Shown here: positions 1 to 11,336 of the stretch, in pieces
Position numbering within the stretch: position 1 is the stretch's first letter
Layout of the letters: each line of letters opens with the position of its first letter
Notes under the pieces: model-generated
What the model saw: the letters and a program-made list of their open reading frames with translations, nothing else
Databases searched by the model: none
What the model was told of the DNA's origin: nothing
Assembly: GCA_036346255.1 (NCBI GenBank)
Contig: JAYEVH010000367.1
Location: 22,951-86,950 of the forward strand
Direction of reading: 5' to 3'
From: Ampelocalamus luodianensis
Taxonomy: Eukaryota; Streptophyta; Magnoliopsida; Poales; Poaceae
Length of the DNA stretch: 64,000 nt
Made by a program: the position numbers and the translations under genes

Positions 1-714
1 CGGATAGCCACGTAGTGACTAGTGAACCTTGCAAGGGCAGATGCATGAATCTCTAGGCAGATCCAACAGTGAGTACGGTGCTTTCCTTTTTTGTAGTGCT
101 CTTTAGTCTTACACAGCACGTGTGTACACCTTCTTTATACAGTAATCTTTATAACTTGTTATCTTCTATTTGTAAAATTGTACACTAAATTATGCCAGGT
201 AACTCAGCATACTCGAAAATGCATCCAAAAATAAAAGCTATCAACTAACTTTTTAACAAATTACCACCACAAAGTTATGTAAGTTATCATCTACAATTTC
301 AATAAGTTACCACCCTAAGCTCAAAATTGCCATCGTTTTTTGGTTTATAAAAAAAGTTAAAAACTTACCATCAGTTGCAACCTAAGTTACTATCTACAGT
401 TTTAACATATTATCACCCTAAGATCAAAATTATCATCATGTAATTAATTTGAGAAGGTTCTAAACTTACCATTGGTTAAACCCCTAAAGTACTATACACA
501 ATTTTAAAAATGACGGGCATAAAGTTTTTTTAAAAAAATACCATTAGTTTTAGTGAATTTGAAAAGGTTAGGTTTTCAGGTTGCTATTTGAACAGGTTAC
601 CATCCAAAGTTGAAAATTGCAATAAGTTAATGAGTCTGTAAATTCAGAAAATACCATTAACTGCGCCCTAAGTACCATCCAAACTCCGATCATCTAAACT
701 AAAGCCTACCCATT
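1..714. repeat. AT-rich flank with degenerate repeats
   Basis: No gene is visible. From about 245 to 680 a loose motif (taagttaccaccc / cttaccat with short spacers) recurs at irregular spacing, suggesting a degenerate low-complexity or MITE-derived repeat. It lies downstream of the cyclase exon at 1076-1273 on that gene's strand, so it is probably inside the cyclase's first intron. No second cyclase exon is recognisable here. Confidence 0.4.
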
Positions 715-1075
715 CTAAATAAACAACCTACACTCCAACCATGCATGATGCCGGCATTCCACACGTAGACTGTACATTTGGGCAAAACCGTAGGCCAACC
801 GCTGCTTCTGCAGAAGCTTTTCTCCCGTGCGAACGGCTCCAAGCAGCGGCCTCCTATTGAAGCTGCGACGCCGATACAAACTGCTAGCGTTTGGTCGACG
901 GTGGCAAGCTGAGGCCGTTTTTTCTCTCAAGCGCCGCTTTGGACATGGCCTTATATATGTATAATATAAAGGATGCTACATATGTGCATTCGAGAAGAAA
1001 ACAATACACAGAGGTGGGCATGAAGAGGGAAATTAGCACACTGGTCGTCGGAATTAGTTTTAACGGTATACATGC

Positions 1076-1273
1076 CTGCATGCGCATGAGGAGGTCCTGC
1101 GACTCCCTTCTTTGGAAGCGGTTGCGGGTGAACTCGCGGCGCAGCCTCTCCACCTCGGCGCGCTCCGCCGGCGTGCCGGCGTCGGGGTCGAACTCCCAGA
1201 CCGCCCTGCCGAGGAAGCCGTTGCCCGTCCGGAGCAACGGGCTTCCCCCCTCGGCGACCTCTAGCCTCCACAT
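1076..1273 (-). CDS. Oxidosqualene cyclase, exon 1 (partial gene)
   Basis: Start of a triterpene/sterol cyclase of the cycloartenol/beta-amyrin synthase family, membrane-associated enzymes that cyclise 2,3-oxidosqualene. About 66 residues are visible. The start MWRLEVAEGGSPLLRT, the WEFDPDAGTPAER block and the closing DLLMRMQ are hallmarks of the plant OSC N-terminus (recognised from memory of the family). The ATG at 1271-1273 matches the family start. Homology stops after the Gln codon ending at 1076. The next bases would give a GC donor (CAG followed by GCATGT), or a GT donor about five bases further. No stop or frameshift occurs in the exon. The catalytic DCTAE exon and QW repeats must lie left of the window, if they exist, so pseudogene status cannot be judged. 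A copia element is inserted 128 bp upstream of the ATG. Confidence 0.8.
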
Positions 1274-1401
1274 GCTGCTTGCTCTGCTGGTGATCTACTT
1301 GGATTGCACGTGAACAAGCAGGAGGGTCCCGAACGTGGCTTTTTATTGGCGGAGGCAGCTGAGGGCAGCTGCAAAGTTGAACTTACTAACAAATTGATAC
1401 C
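1274..1401 (-). promoter_or_regulatory. Residual 5' region of the cyclase gene
   Basis: Only 128 bp separate the cyclase ATG from the copia insertion, whose target duplication ATACC is at 1397-1401. The original upstream sequence resumes at 7673. The 5' UTR or core promoter has therefore been split and displaced by 6.3 kb. No clear TATA box is seen in the 128 bp that remain attached. Confidence 0.4.
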
Positions 1402-1801
1402 TGTTGGATTGATCTCTTCCCCCCAATTAGCCCAACGGCTAATCGGGGCCTTGATCCGCGCCCTGATCGGGGGCGTCCAGTCCATCTTCAGGCTGGTGGG
1501 CCCCCGTCGCGCTGCGCCATATATAAAGGGTGGGAGGCCGGCGGCTCGAGGTACGAGGTTGACCTGAGCCGCACAACTCCACCAACACAAAACCCTAACC
1601 AATCTGAGGGTGGCGTTGAAGCGACGGGAAGCTCCACCGCCGTCGCCATCGAACGCCGCCGCTGTTGCCGTCATCCTTCTTCACCGATCTTCGCTGCAGC
1701 CATGGCCGGCTCCTCCTCCTCTACCTCCGACGGTATACTCTCACTCTCCCCTCTCTTCCCTCTCTCGGATATCAACCCCAGTGCAAAGAATAGACACCAC
1801 A
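1402..1801 (+). repeat. 5' LTR of copia copy 1
   Basis: Starts TGTTGGATTG and ends CACCACA, 400 bp, GC-rich in the middle. It contains a TATA element at 1520-1527 and is followed by one base and the primer-binding site. The same 400 bp recur at 7273-7672. Confidence 0.95.
1520..1527 (+). promoter_or_regulatory. TATA box in copia LTR
   Basis: TATATAAA lies 118 bp into the LTR, ahead of a GC-rich transcribed-looking stretch. The same box is at 7391-7398 in the 3' LTR, where it would point into 7673 and beyond. The role is inferred from position. Confidence 0.6.
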
Positions 1802-1802
1802 A

Positions 1803-1815
1803 TGGTATCAGAGCC
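1803..1815 (+). other. Primer-binding site, initiator tRNA-Met
   Basis: TGGTATCAGAGCC, one base after the 5' LTR, is the standard plant copia/gypsy site matching the 3' end of initiator Met tRNA. Confidence 0.9.
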
Positions 1816-2948
1816 ACGGGCAAAGGGGGTTTCGGGCTTACCGGTTTTTGCGCCGCCGGTCCGCGGCCGCACGTTTTCGGTAAGCCGCCCCGCCGCCTTG
1901 CCGCAGCCGCCGTCGCCTCGCGGGTGTGCGCGCCGCCGCTGGCGCCGCCTCCTTCGCCGCCGCCGTGAGCCGCCGCCGCCGCCCGCTGGTTGGGCGCCCG
2001 ATTGCCGCTGGGGCCGCTAACGCCGCCGATCGATCCGCTGCGGGCGGCCGCCGCGCCGCCGCTCGCGCGCGCGCGCTGGTCGCCGCCGCCGGTCACCGCT
2101 TCGCGCCGGGCCGCCTCCACCAGCGCGGTGGCCGCCGCTAGCCCACCGCAGCAGCCGCCGCCCACGGAAGCCCGCCGCCGCCCTTTTGGCGCGCCGTGCG
2201 ACCCCGCCGGCGCCGCTCCTCCGCCGGCGCTGCTCCTCCCCGTGCGCCGCCTTTTCCCTCCGAGCGCGCCGCCTGTTTTCTCGGGTGGAAGGGAGCCAAA
2301 TGGGGCTAGGGTTAGGGTTTGTCCCTTATGAATGGATGAGGCGCGTGCAGGGCCGTCGGATGGGATCCGACGGCCGGTATCTTTTTGGGCCGTGGATGCA
2401 CTAATGGGCCAAAAGTGTATATGGGCCAAAACGAGGAATTGAACAGTAAATCCGAGAAAAGGAGTTTTAATGCTTTTCAGAAGCTTTTTTGAATGAATTT
2501 TGAATGCAAATTGAATCAAATTTCTGGAATTTTTTTGCACCAACGTGTTAATTATTCCAGAAATTAAATGAGTACAGTAAGAATGCTTCTGAGTATGAAT
2601 TATTTTAGAATAATTACAGTTTCCGCTGCAAAAGTTAATGTTGATTGATTTTTCATTATTAAATTCGAACCAACGGGAGAATTTAATTTTGGAAAAATAG
2701 AGATAATTTCAGATAATTATGATATTGTTATTTTCTGACCAACGTTGATAATAACAGTATTATAATTTTTTAATTAATGTTTTTATGCGTTATTTCTATT
2801 TCTGCCCAACGGTGATGTAGATTTAATGCATAGATAAAATTGTTTTAAATTGTATGTCGTATTTTTGACCAACGTTGGAAATAAGGCATATAATTTTGCT
2901 GTTACGTTCTCACTTTATTTGAACATTTTTTCAGGCGGATACAACTTG
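1816..2948 (+). other. Leader of copia copy 1
   Basis: Untranslated leader between primer site and gag. The first part (about 1850-2290) is extremely GC-rich with CCGCCG runs and creates long spurious open frames on both strands. The rest is AT-rich with recurring CCAACG(T/G)(T/G)GA motifs. The AT-rich part matches 59680-60178 of the second copy. Confidence 0.75.
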
Positions 2949-3780
2949 ATGAGTTGTATCAGAGAGATTCCAACTCTCAAAGGAGATAATTATAGAGAGT
3001 GGAAGAAAAGGATAGACTTAGCGTTTATCTTGGCTGAGGTGGACTGGGTTCTCACTACAGCACGTCCCACTGAGCCTATGGCACCAGTGAGAGATCAAAA
3101 TGAGGATGATACTGCTTGGCAAAAAGACAGAGGGACCATGCTCCCTTACAGATGTCTTATGACCTTGAGCATAAGAAATGGACCACAGCCAACAAGAAAT
3201 GTTTGGCTGTGATAAAGAACACGATTGAGCTCGCAATTGTGGGCTCAATCGCAGAGTGTGACACTCGTCACAGAGTACCTTGAGAAAATAAAGAGTCGGT
3301 TCATCGCTCTTCAAAGACATACGCTACACAGCTGATTAAGCAGCTTGTGACAGAAAGGTACTCTGGCGGTGGCATAAGAGAGCACATACTAAGGATGAGC
3401 AACTTGGCATCCAAGCTTAAACCAATGGATTTGGCTATCAAGGATGAGTTCCTTATTCACTTGATTTTTGCTTCATTGCCAGAAAAGTTTGACACCTTTG
3501 TTGTCAATTACAATATGCAGCCCGAGAAATGGGACTTAGAAAAGTGCATAGCTATGTGTGTGCAAGAGGAGGAAAGATTTAAATCCTCACATGGTGGTTC
3601 TATCAACTATGTGAAGGACAATGAAAAAGAACTTCAACAAGAACTTCTCCTCAAAGAACAAGGGAAAAGCCTCATCCATCAGCCTCAATGAGAATAAGTT
3701 TGCAGAGAGAAAAGATCAAGTGCCTTCATTGCAAGAAAAAGGGACATTACAAGAAAGATTGTCTGATTTCTTGAAAATGA
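2949..3780 (+). pseudogene. Copia gag, frameshifted
   Basis: Gag region of the copia polyprotein, which forms the capsid and binds RNA. The start at 2949 (MSCIREIPTLKGDNYREWKK) matches the start of the intact copy at 60179. Frame is lost around 3110-3330 through small indels relative to that copy, then regained at 3347-3691 (REHILRMSNLASKLK, FASLPEKFDTFVV). A CCHC zinc knuckle is still legible near 3720-3770, but in another frame from the preceding segment. Not translatable as one protein. Confidence 0.9.
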
Positions 3781-5530
3781 TTATGTCAAAGAAAGGTGAG
3801 AACATTATTACCTTCATAAATGAGTCCTCTGTATGTACAATATTCAAAATCTACTTGGTGGATTGATTCAGTGCAACTGCTCATGTTGCCAATAATATGC
3901 TGAGGATTCCGTTCGACGAGGAATACGCAAAGAAAAGAAAGATGCATTAAAGTCGCAAATGGAGTCCAAGTCGAAGTTGAAGTCATGGCGATCTTTCATT
4001 AAAGCTAGCTGATGGTTTCACTCTTTTACTTAGAGATGTTTTTATGTTCCTCTTTACAGAGGAATTTGATTAGTGTTTCATGTTTGGACAATGATGGTTA
4101 TGATTGTCATTTTGGAAATGGCAAGTGTGAAATAATGTTTAATAAAGAATGTGTTGGTCTTGCCATCTTACAAAATGAGCTTTATTTGTTATCATTATGT
4201 GATGATGTGAATGTCGTATGCGATAATGGGAACGTCGCGTGCGAGAAAGTGAATGAATCCTCGTCTACGAATGTAAACAGGAAACGAAAGAGAACTCTAG
4301 ATGCGTCGTCGAAATTATGGCACTGTCGTTTAGGCCATATTTCGAGGGGGAGAATAGAAAGACTAGTTAAGAATGATATTCTTCCTCCATTAGAGTTCTC
4401 AGACTTAGAACAATGCAGAGACTGCATTAAAGGAAAATATGTAAAGAAAATTAAGAAAGACGCCAAAAGAAGCACAGGAATTCTACAAATTATTCACACA
4501 GACATTTGTGGTCCTTTTCCTGTGAAAAGTGTGGATGGATATGACTCGTTCATAACATTCAAGGATGATTACTCCCGTTATGGATATATTTATCCAATCA
4601 AAGAAAGAAATGAAGCCTTGGATAAATTGAAGATATTTAAGGCTGAAGTTGAAAACCAACACGATTTAAAGATTAAGATAGTCCGATCTGACCGTGGGGG
4701 GGAGTACTACGGTCGACATACCCCATATGGACAAGTTCCTGGACCTTTTGCAAGGTTTTTACAGGAAAATGGTATAGTAGCCCAGTATTCTACACCGGGC
4801 GAACCTCAGCAAAATGGAGTAGCTGAAAGACGCAACTGCACTCGATGGATATGGTGCGAAGTATGATGAGCTATTCCACACTGCCATTGAGTCTATGGAT
4901 GGAGGCGTTGAAAACCGCCATTCATATTCTCAACAGAGTGCCTAGTAAGTCGGTGCCCAAAACACCTGCGAGTTGTGGACAGAAGAGTTCCTCACTAAAC
5001 CACTTACGTGTTTGGGGAGTCTCATTGAGGCTAAAGTATTTAACCCAAACCTTGGGAAGCTTGATCCCAAAACAGAAGAAGTTGCCATTTCATTGGCTAC
5101 TGAAAAGTCAAAGGTTTTCGCTTCTACCGCCCGCATGATATACAAAGTTTATAGAAACGAGACACGCTGCCTTCTTAGAGGATGAAATGATGAGAGGAAG
5201 TATGGTAGCTCGTGAGATTGACCTTGAAGAGAAGCGGTGTATGCACCCACTCCGATGATTCAAGAGCCATTCTTCACACTACTCATCGTCATTGCACCGA
5301 CGGTGCAAGACACTCGTGGTGCCAAGACTGTTATTGTTCCTCCCGTGGCAACAATGAATAAGAATGAGGAACCTGTTCTTCAGATTCTATAGAACCCATT
5401 GCCACAGATGAGGGGAGCAACAAGAGACCTCAAATGTAAGATGTACGGATGAGGAGGCCCCGAGGAGGTCTCAAAGAGTAAGAAGATCACTATTTCGATG
5501 ATTATCAGATTTATCATACAAAGGAATTTC
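3781..5530 (+). pseudogene. Copia protease and integrase, broken
   Basis: The protease active-site region is damaged near 3860: the Asp-Ser is present but two bases of the following Gly/Ala codons are missing compared with the second copy, so the DSG motif is lost. An open stretch 4012-4866 carries the pre-integrase zinc finger (LWHCRLGH, then C-x2-C) and the integrase core with the first Asp in IIHTDICGPF, the second in SDRGGEYYG, and the Glu in NGVAERRN. Frame is lost again after 4866. 5190-5530 is a shredded linker. The core residues survive but only in a truncated frame. Confidence 0.9.
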
Positions 5531-5532
5531 AA

Positions 5533-7084
5533 ATGGAGGATGATCCCATCTCATTTGAAGAAGCCATTAGAAGCGAAAATTCCTCAAAATGGCTTGAGGC
5601 CATGGAAGAGGAGATGAGGTCCATGAAGACTAATAAAGTCTGGGACTTGGAAATTATTCCTAAAGGAGCCAAAACAGTAGGCTGTAAATGGGTCTACAAG
5701 ACAAAGCTTGACTCCCAAGGGAATATAGAAAGATACAAAGCGCGACTTGTGGCAAAAGGCTTTACGCAAAGAGAAGGGATTGATTACAATGAGTCTTTTC
5801 TCCGCCTCATGTAAAGATTCTTCGTAATCATAATGGCATTAGTAGCACATTATGATTTAGAGTTACATCAGATGGATGTAAAGACGGCATTTCTTAATGG
5901 GGATTTGGAGGAAAATGTTTACATGGCACAACCGAAAGGTTTTGTCGTGGAAGGAAATGAAAGAATGGGATGCCGCCTAAAGAAATCGATTTATGGGTTA
6001 AAGCAAGTTTCAAGACAGTGGTACTTGAAGTTTGACAGTACAATAAGAAAATTTGGTTTTAAAGAGAATGTAGAGGACAACTGTGTTTATGCAAAGTTTA
6101 AAGATGGGAAGTTTATCTTCCTAATCCTGTATGTGGATGATATCCCATTGGCTAGTAGTGATGTCATCACATCGAGACTAAGAAGTTTTTGTCCTCAAAC
6201 TTTGATATGAAAGATCTTGGTGAAGCTTCGTTCGCTCTAGGATCAAATTCACCGGATAGAAACAAGGGGATATTGGGACTGTCACAAAAGGCATACATAG
6301 AGAAAGTCTTAAAGAAATTTTGTATGCATAAATGTAGTCCTTCACCTGCACCTATAGTCAAGGGCGACAGATATGGGGTTTTTCAATGCCCCAGGAACCA
6401 ATACGAGCTCGATCAAATGAAATCGGTTCCATATGCTTGGTGTCGGAAGCTTGCGGATGCTCAAGTGTGTACGCATACGACTTAGCGTTTGTTACTGGGT
6501 TATTTGGCGATTCCAGAGCAATCTCGAATAGAACATTGAAATTGATAAAGAAAGTCTTGTGTTATTTGCAAGGAACAAAAGGCCTCATGATGACATACGT
6601 AAGATCGATTCACTCCATATAGTGGGGTATACTGATTTCGATTTTGCGGGAGATGATAGAAAGTCTACATCCGGATATGTGTTCACTCATTGGAGGAGCT
6701 ATATCGTGGAAAAGCTCAAAGCAAACCGTCACTACATCGCCCACAATGTATGCCGAGTTTGTAGCATGTTATGAGGCTACGGGCGGTGAACTGGATAAAG
6801 AAGTTCATACCGGCCTAAAAGTGGTTGACGACATCAATAGACCACTTAAGTTGTATCGCGATAATGAACCCGCAGTAACGTATGCCCACAACAATAAGTC
6901 AAGTGGTGCTGCCAAACACATTGACATAAAGTACTATGTTGTGAAAGATAAAGTTCGGGATCAAATTATAAGTCTTGAGCATATAAGTACTGCAAAGATG
7001 TTAGCGGATCCGCTTACTAAAGGCTTACCACCCAACGTGTTCAGAGAACATGTAGCCGGCATGGGTTTAAGGGAAAGCCTATGA
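5533..7084 (+). pseudogene. Copia reverse transcriptase and RNase H, broken
   Basis: The RT begins with the conserved copia block KVWDLEIIPKGAK and CKWVYKTKLDSQG, followed by RYKARLVAKGFTQREGIDY. Frame breaks near 5800 and resumes at 5833 with HQMDVKTAFLNGDLEE. The catalytic YVDD is present (LYVDDIPLASS, near 6130), then frame breaks near 6180 and again around 6450-6640. RNase H at 6644-7084 is open to the natural stop at 7082-7084 and includes the conserved KHIDIKYY and TKGLP blocks. All domains are recognisable but spread over at least three frames. Confidence 0.92.
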
Positions 7085-7261
7085 TTCCTGGACTAAAAGA
7101 TGGTCCAAAAGGATTAAAGTAACTATTTCAGAACAGAGAGGTGTATTGTAGCTGTTAAATCTATCGGCAATTGACCGTGTCGATGAGACATGCTCTATGC
7201 ACTAATCTGTGATGGAATGAGTAAAGTCAAAAATAATTAAAGTTAAAGTATAGAGAAGATC

Positions 7262-7272
7262 AAGGGGGAGAA
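7262..7272 (+). other. Polypurine tract
   Basis: AAGGGGGAGAA lies directly before the 3' LTR and would serve as the plus-strand primer. Confidence 0.85.
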
Positions 7273-7672
7273 TGTTGGATTGATCTCTTCCCCCCAATTA
7301 GCCCAACGGCTAATCGGGGCCTTGATCCGCGCCCTGATCGGGGGCGTCCAGTCCATCTTCAGGCTGATGGGCCCCCGTCGCGCTGCGCCATATATAAAGG
7401 GTGGGAGGCCGGCGGCTCGAGGTACGAGGTTGACCTGAGCCGCACAACTCCACCAACACAAAACCCTAACCGATCTGAGGGTGGCGTTGAAGCGACGGGA
7501 AGCTCCACCGCCGTCGCCATCGAACGCCGCCGCTGTTGCCGTCATCCTTCTTCACCGATCTTCGCTGCAGCCATGGCCGGCTCCTCCTCCTCTACCTCCG
7601 ACGGTATACTCTCACTCTCCCCTCTCTTCCCTCTCTCGGATATCAACCCCAGTGCAAAGAATAGACACCACA
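7273..7672 (+). repeat. 3' LTR of copia copy 1
   Basis: 400 bp, matches 1402-1801 at all but two positions. It is followed at once by the target duplication ATACC. Confidence 0.95.
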
Positions 7673-7677
7673 ATACC

Positions 7678-8069
7678 TTCATGCAATCGTCGGAAGAGAA
7701 CGAAACAAGCAATTTTGTTTGGTGTGCTTGGGAGAAAGAAACAAGCAGCACTTTTGTTATGACCTCAAGGCGATACCAAGTGCGCCGAGGATGGGCCAGA
7801 GGGAGCGTAAATCAAACTCCAAGTATCCTACGAGAGAATGGGCCGTCTAGCAACTGGGCTTCCAACCGTTTGTCGGATTATAAATAGTGTTTCGCTTATT
7901 GCAGAAGGGCAAGAAATGTAAAGAAACAGATATAATTCTTCTACCTGCTTCTACCAACTCCCTTTCTTCTCCAAACTTCCTCTTCTCCAGAACATCTTCC
8001 TCTTCTTCCCAATATTGTCTACCTTATACTTGTTGATATTACTGGATACATTACTGGGTACATAACAAC
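7678..8069. other. Displaced upstream DNA of the cyclase locus
   Basis: Sequence that adjoined position 1396 before the copia inserted. It contains ATTATAAATAG near 7877, followed by an AG-rich then TC-rich stretch. This resembles a promoter or the end of another LTR. It is on the plus strand and points away from the cyclase. No coding homology seen. Confidence 0.35.
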
Positions 8070-8735
8070 TTTTAAAAGAAATAAGTCCATATTACACTCC
8101 TGAACTTTGCGCCGAGTCCAAAATATCCCCTGAACTCCAAAACCGTCTGATTTGCACCATCGAACTGCCCATACCGTTTGGTTTACACCCCTCGGGCCGA
8201 AAACAGGTGGTTTTGGATGATATGACATCACTAATATTTTATTTTCAAACTTCCGGAGGTCATATCTTATTCGTTCGAACTCCGATTCGAGCAATTCAAA
8301 TTTCTAAATTCCTATAAATTCCTTATCTTGTTTTTAGTATTTATTTGGTAATTTATTTGGATTTTATTTGGAGTTTTTTTTTATTTATTTAGCAAACAAA
8401 ACCAAATAAATAAAACAACTCCAAATAAAATCCCAAAAAAATTACAAATAAATACTAACAGCAAGACAAGGAATTTAGAGAAATTTAGAAATTTGAATCG
8501 CTCAAATCGGAGTTTGAACGAAGAAGATATGGCCTCCAGAAGTTTGAAAATCAAGAAAATCAAAATATTAGTGATGTCACGTCATCCAAAATCACCTGTT
8601 TTCGGCCCGAGGGGTGTAAAGCAAATGATATGGGCAGTTCGAGGGTACAAATCAGACGGTTTTGGAGTTCAGGGGGTATTTTGGACTCGACACAAAGTTC
8701 AGGGGTGTAATATGAACTTATTCCCTTTTAAAAAG
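8070..8735. mobile_element. Fold-back (long inverted repeat) element
   Basis: About 666 bp made of two arms of roughly 320 bp that are reverse complements, with a short AT-rich centre near 8395. Arm ends read (a)ataagt(c/t)catattaca in from each side, and the outer border is the palindrome CTTTTAAAAG, so the target duplication cannot be fixed exactly. Both arms also carry a module (acttc.ggaggtcatat, cgttcgaactccgattcgag) that recurs inside the long LTR at 27413-29955. No coding capacity. Probably a non-autonomous DNA transposon. Confidence 0.75.
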
Positions 8736-11336
8736 ATGTAGGAATCTTAGCGAAGTAACTAATACTAAGTGGGCACAAATATAGTACATAACCTAAAAAG
8801 AATCAAATCGAGTATTTACCCCACCTAATATTCAAGTCTATATGTCACATCCCAAAATTCAAACCTTGGATATTTGTAAGAATAAATGTGGAAATAGTTT
8901 TGAGCATGTTTTGGAATATTTCTCAAATCAAATAATGCATTTGCGTACAAACAGTAGCTTTAAAAGAATTTTTGAGAGAAATTTAAAATAGATACAATTC
9001 TAGAGAAATTACAGAAGAAACTACACTGTATCAGGAGACTCCACTAAAGTTTTCATAATTTTTGGAGCTCGATTGCTATATTTAGCAATTCCCCAAACCC
9101 TTCAGCCTATTCAAAAATTTCAAATCAATTCCCTTTTTTCCGCCGCCCTATTGGGCCGAAAGCCCAACAAGTTCTAGCTCTACCGCACCAGCCAGCATGC
9201 CTTGCGCCCCGCCTCACTCGCTTGCTGACACCCTGGACCCACTGGCCAGGGGTCATCTTCCACCTCTCGCCAGCGCACCGCGCCTACTTGCCCACCTCCG
9301 GTTTGCAGCACCACTCACCATTTTCGACGGAATGATGCGCCACCAACTCCTCCGCACCCCATCCCATGCTACAATGGTCAACAACTCCCCTATCGCCGCC
9401 TTTTCCTGTACGGACGGAGAAGCCAGAGCGCGCTCGCGTTTTCTCATTGGGCCCGCCGCTTATCTTGCGCTCTACTCATAGCTACTTAAGCATCCATGCA
9501 CATCACTTTCTCTCTATCTCACCCCTCATTCCATCTCACGCGACCTCTGAGCTTCTTGCTCTTTGGATCGCCGAGAACAAGTAAGTCATCCTCGACGCCG
9601 GTGAGTGAGCTCCCGACCGCCATTGCCTTTGGTGAGCCTCCTTACCCTCGACAATAGCTTCACTGTGCGCCACATACCTCACTCATGCTATTCCTTTGCT
9701 TGATGTAGCCCCTAGAGCTTTGTAGCGCGATCGCACCATTGTCTTCTCTACCTCTAGCGCGCACCTCGATCCAAGCCTTCACGTTCCCGACGCTCTAGTG
9801 AGCTTGAACCTCACCCAACCACGTCACAACACGTTCTATACCCTACTGATGCTTTTCCCTCGCTTGATGTTGATGCACGCGCAGAGAATCACCAGAATTG
9901 CACTTCTTCCCAAATTCCGACCGCCTCAGACACTTTTGCTGTTTGTTGCCACCCTGGTGGCTGCCTGGCTAATTCCTTCTTCCTTCACTATCCTTAGCAC
10001 ACCCGTGAGCTAATGTGTGGATCCTTGTAGCTTCTCCACCACTGTAGAGCATCTTCACTATGAAGCCGTCGCCGCTGCCACTGCCCGTCGCTGCTCCAAG
10101 GTCTCAGACCATCCTCCGACGCCGTTAACACCCTTGGTAAGCTTCTAGTAGTCCCCTAGAGCTATTGAGCCTGTTAGATTGGACAATTAGCTAAAGTAGC
10201 ATAGAAATCACTGTAGCCGATCATGGCACTACCGCAGAAAAAGCTGTCGCCACCGCTCCAGTGACCATTGGTCTCCATGCCACCACTATTAGCATCGCAA
10301 TAGCCTACTAGAGCCCATGCGCACCATCTGTTGTTTTGCTTCTGCTCCGGTCGTGAAAACTGTCACAACCCTATTTTGCGCCGTCTTTGGAAGTCGTCGC
10401 CGGTGATGCTCCGGCCATCACATGCCTTACCGCCACCACCCGGTAGAATTATCGTTGAGCGAGGAATCCATTTTTCCCATCCCCAAGCCAAGTCTCTATG
10501 ACGTTCACCGTCGGTGAGCTCGCCGAGCCAGCGCGACACACTGTGTGCTGCTCTCCTTCTCTCTTTCTCTCTCTGATAGTGGGTCCCACTTGCGATTAGG
10601 ATTTGTTTAACGCTAATGACAATGGTTTATGAGTTTCTTTATAAAATATGTTGAAGTGTGAATGGAAAATTCGCTTGATGAATATAATGTTCGTTTGGTG
10701 AATGGGTAATTCACTTAGTGGTTTTGTGTCGGAAGGTGAATGGGGAATTCACTGGGTAGTTTGGTTAGGGAGTGAATGGGAAGTTCACTGGTTGATTTCA
10801 AAAAAACTATTTACTTTATTTATTTATTGTCTTTTAAATTGAACATTTCAATCTATTTATTGTATTTTATCATCAATACTGATTTCTGCAAAAGAACCAT
10901 ACAGTTAATCCTTTGTTCAAGCCTTACATGAATATTAATTGCATACTATTTTCCTACAACTTGTTGAGTACTTCATGTGCTCACGACTTAAAAGTTTGTT
11001 GCTCAGTTGAAGGATATCAAGCTACTCAAGAATTCTTTGAGAAGGAGTACTATGAAGACTTTGGACTTTGCGGATTAGGATGTATTCTCTACTCGATTGC
11101 CTGTGGACATGTTGATTGGCCTTTCCAAGTGTTTTCATTCTCCTGCAAGAGTTTATTTGTTTCTTTAGCCTTGCATGGCAAGTTAAGTAAACATTGACCA
11201 TAAGGTCCAGTTATTATTACTATTTGTTATTTTAATATCTTTTTAGTTAAATTGATAAATGGATGGTATTTTATCAATGTTCTCTGTGTAAACTAGCTAC
11301 TGATCTAGTACTAGTTCAAAATACACAGAAGGTTTC

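Larger units (their letters stand above)
1402..7672 (+). mobile_element. Copia LTR retrotransposon, copy 1
   Basis: Complete in outline: 400-bp LTRs at 1402-1801 and 7273-7672, both TG...CA, iMet-type primer site, gag, protease, integrase, RT and RNase H in copia order, purine tract, and a perfect target duplication ATACC (1397-1401 and 7673-7677). By hand alignment the LTRs differ at two positions (near 1495 and 1606), so insertion was recent. The coding region is nevertheless broken by many small indels and cannot make a full polyprotein. It shares its gag-pol family with the partial copy at 59193-64000. The order integrase before RT identifies Ty1/copia. Confidence 0.95.

Noticed and set aside
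1671..2543. 290-codon minus-strand frame across the copia LTR and leader
   Set aside because: It lies in CCG-rich sequence, is made of Gly/Ala/Arg runs, has no domain and is antisense to the element. It is a compositional artefact.
7573..7887. MAGSSSS... frame spanning the end of the copia 3' LTR
   Set aside because: The same ATG occurs in the 5' LTR and the frame runs across the insertion border into unrelated DNA, so it is not a conserved gene.
9197..10013. Short plus-strand frames (94, 72 and 71 codons) as small genes
   Set aside because: They lie inside the long LTR, have no conserved motif, and neighbouring LTRs show similar chance frames.
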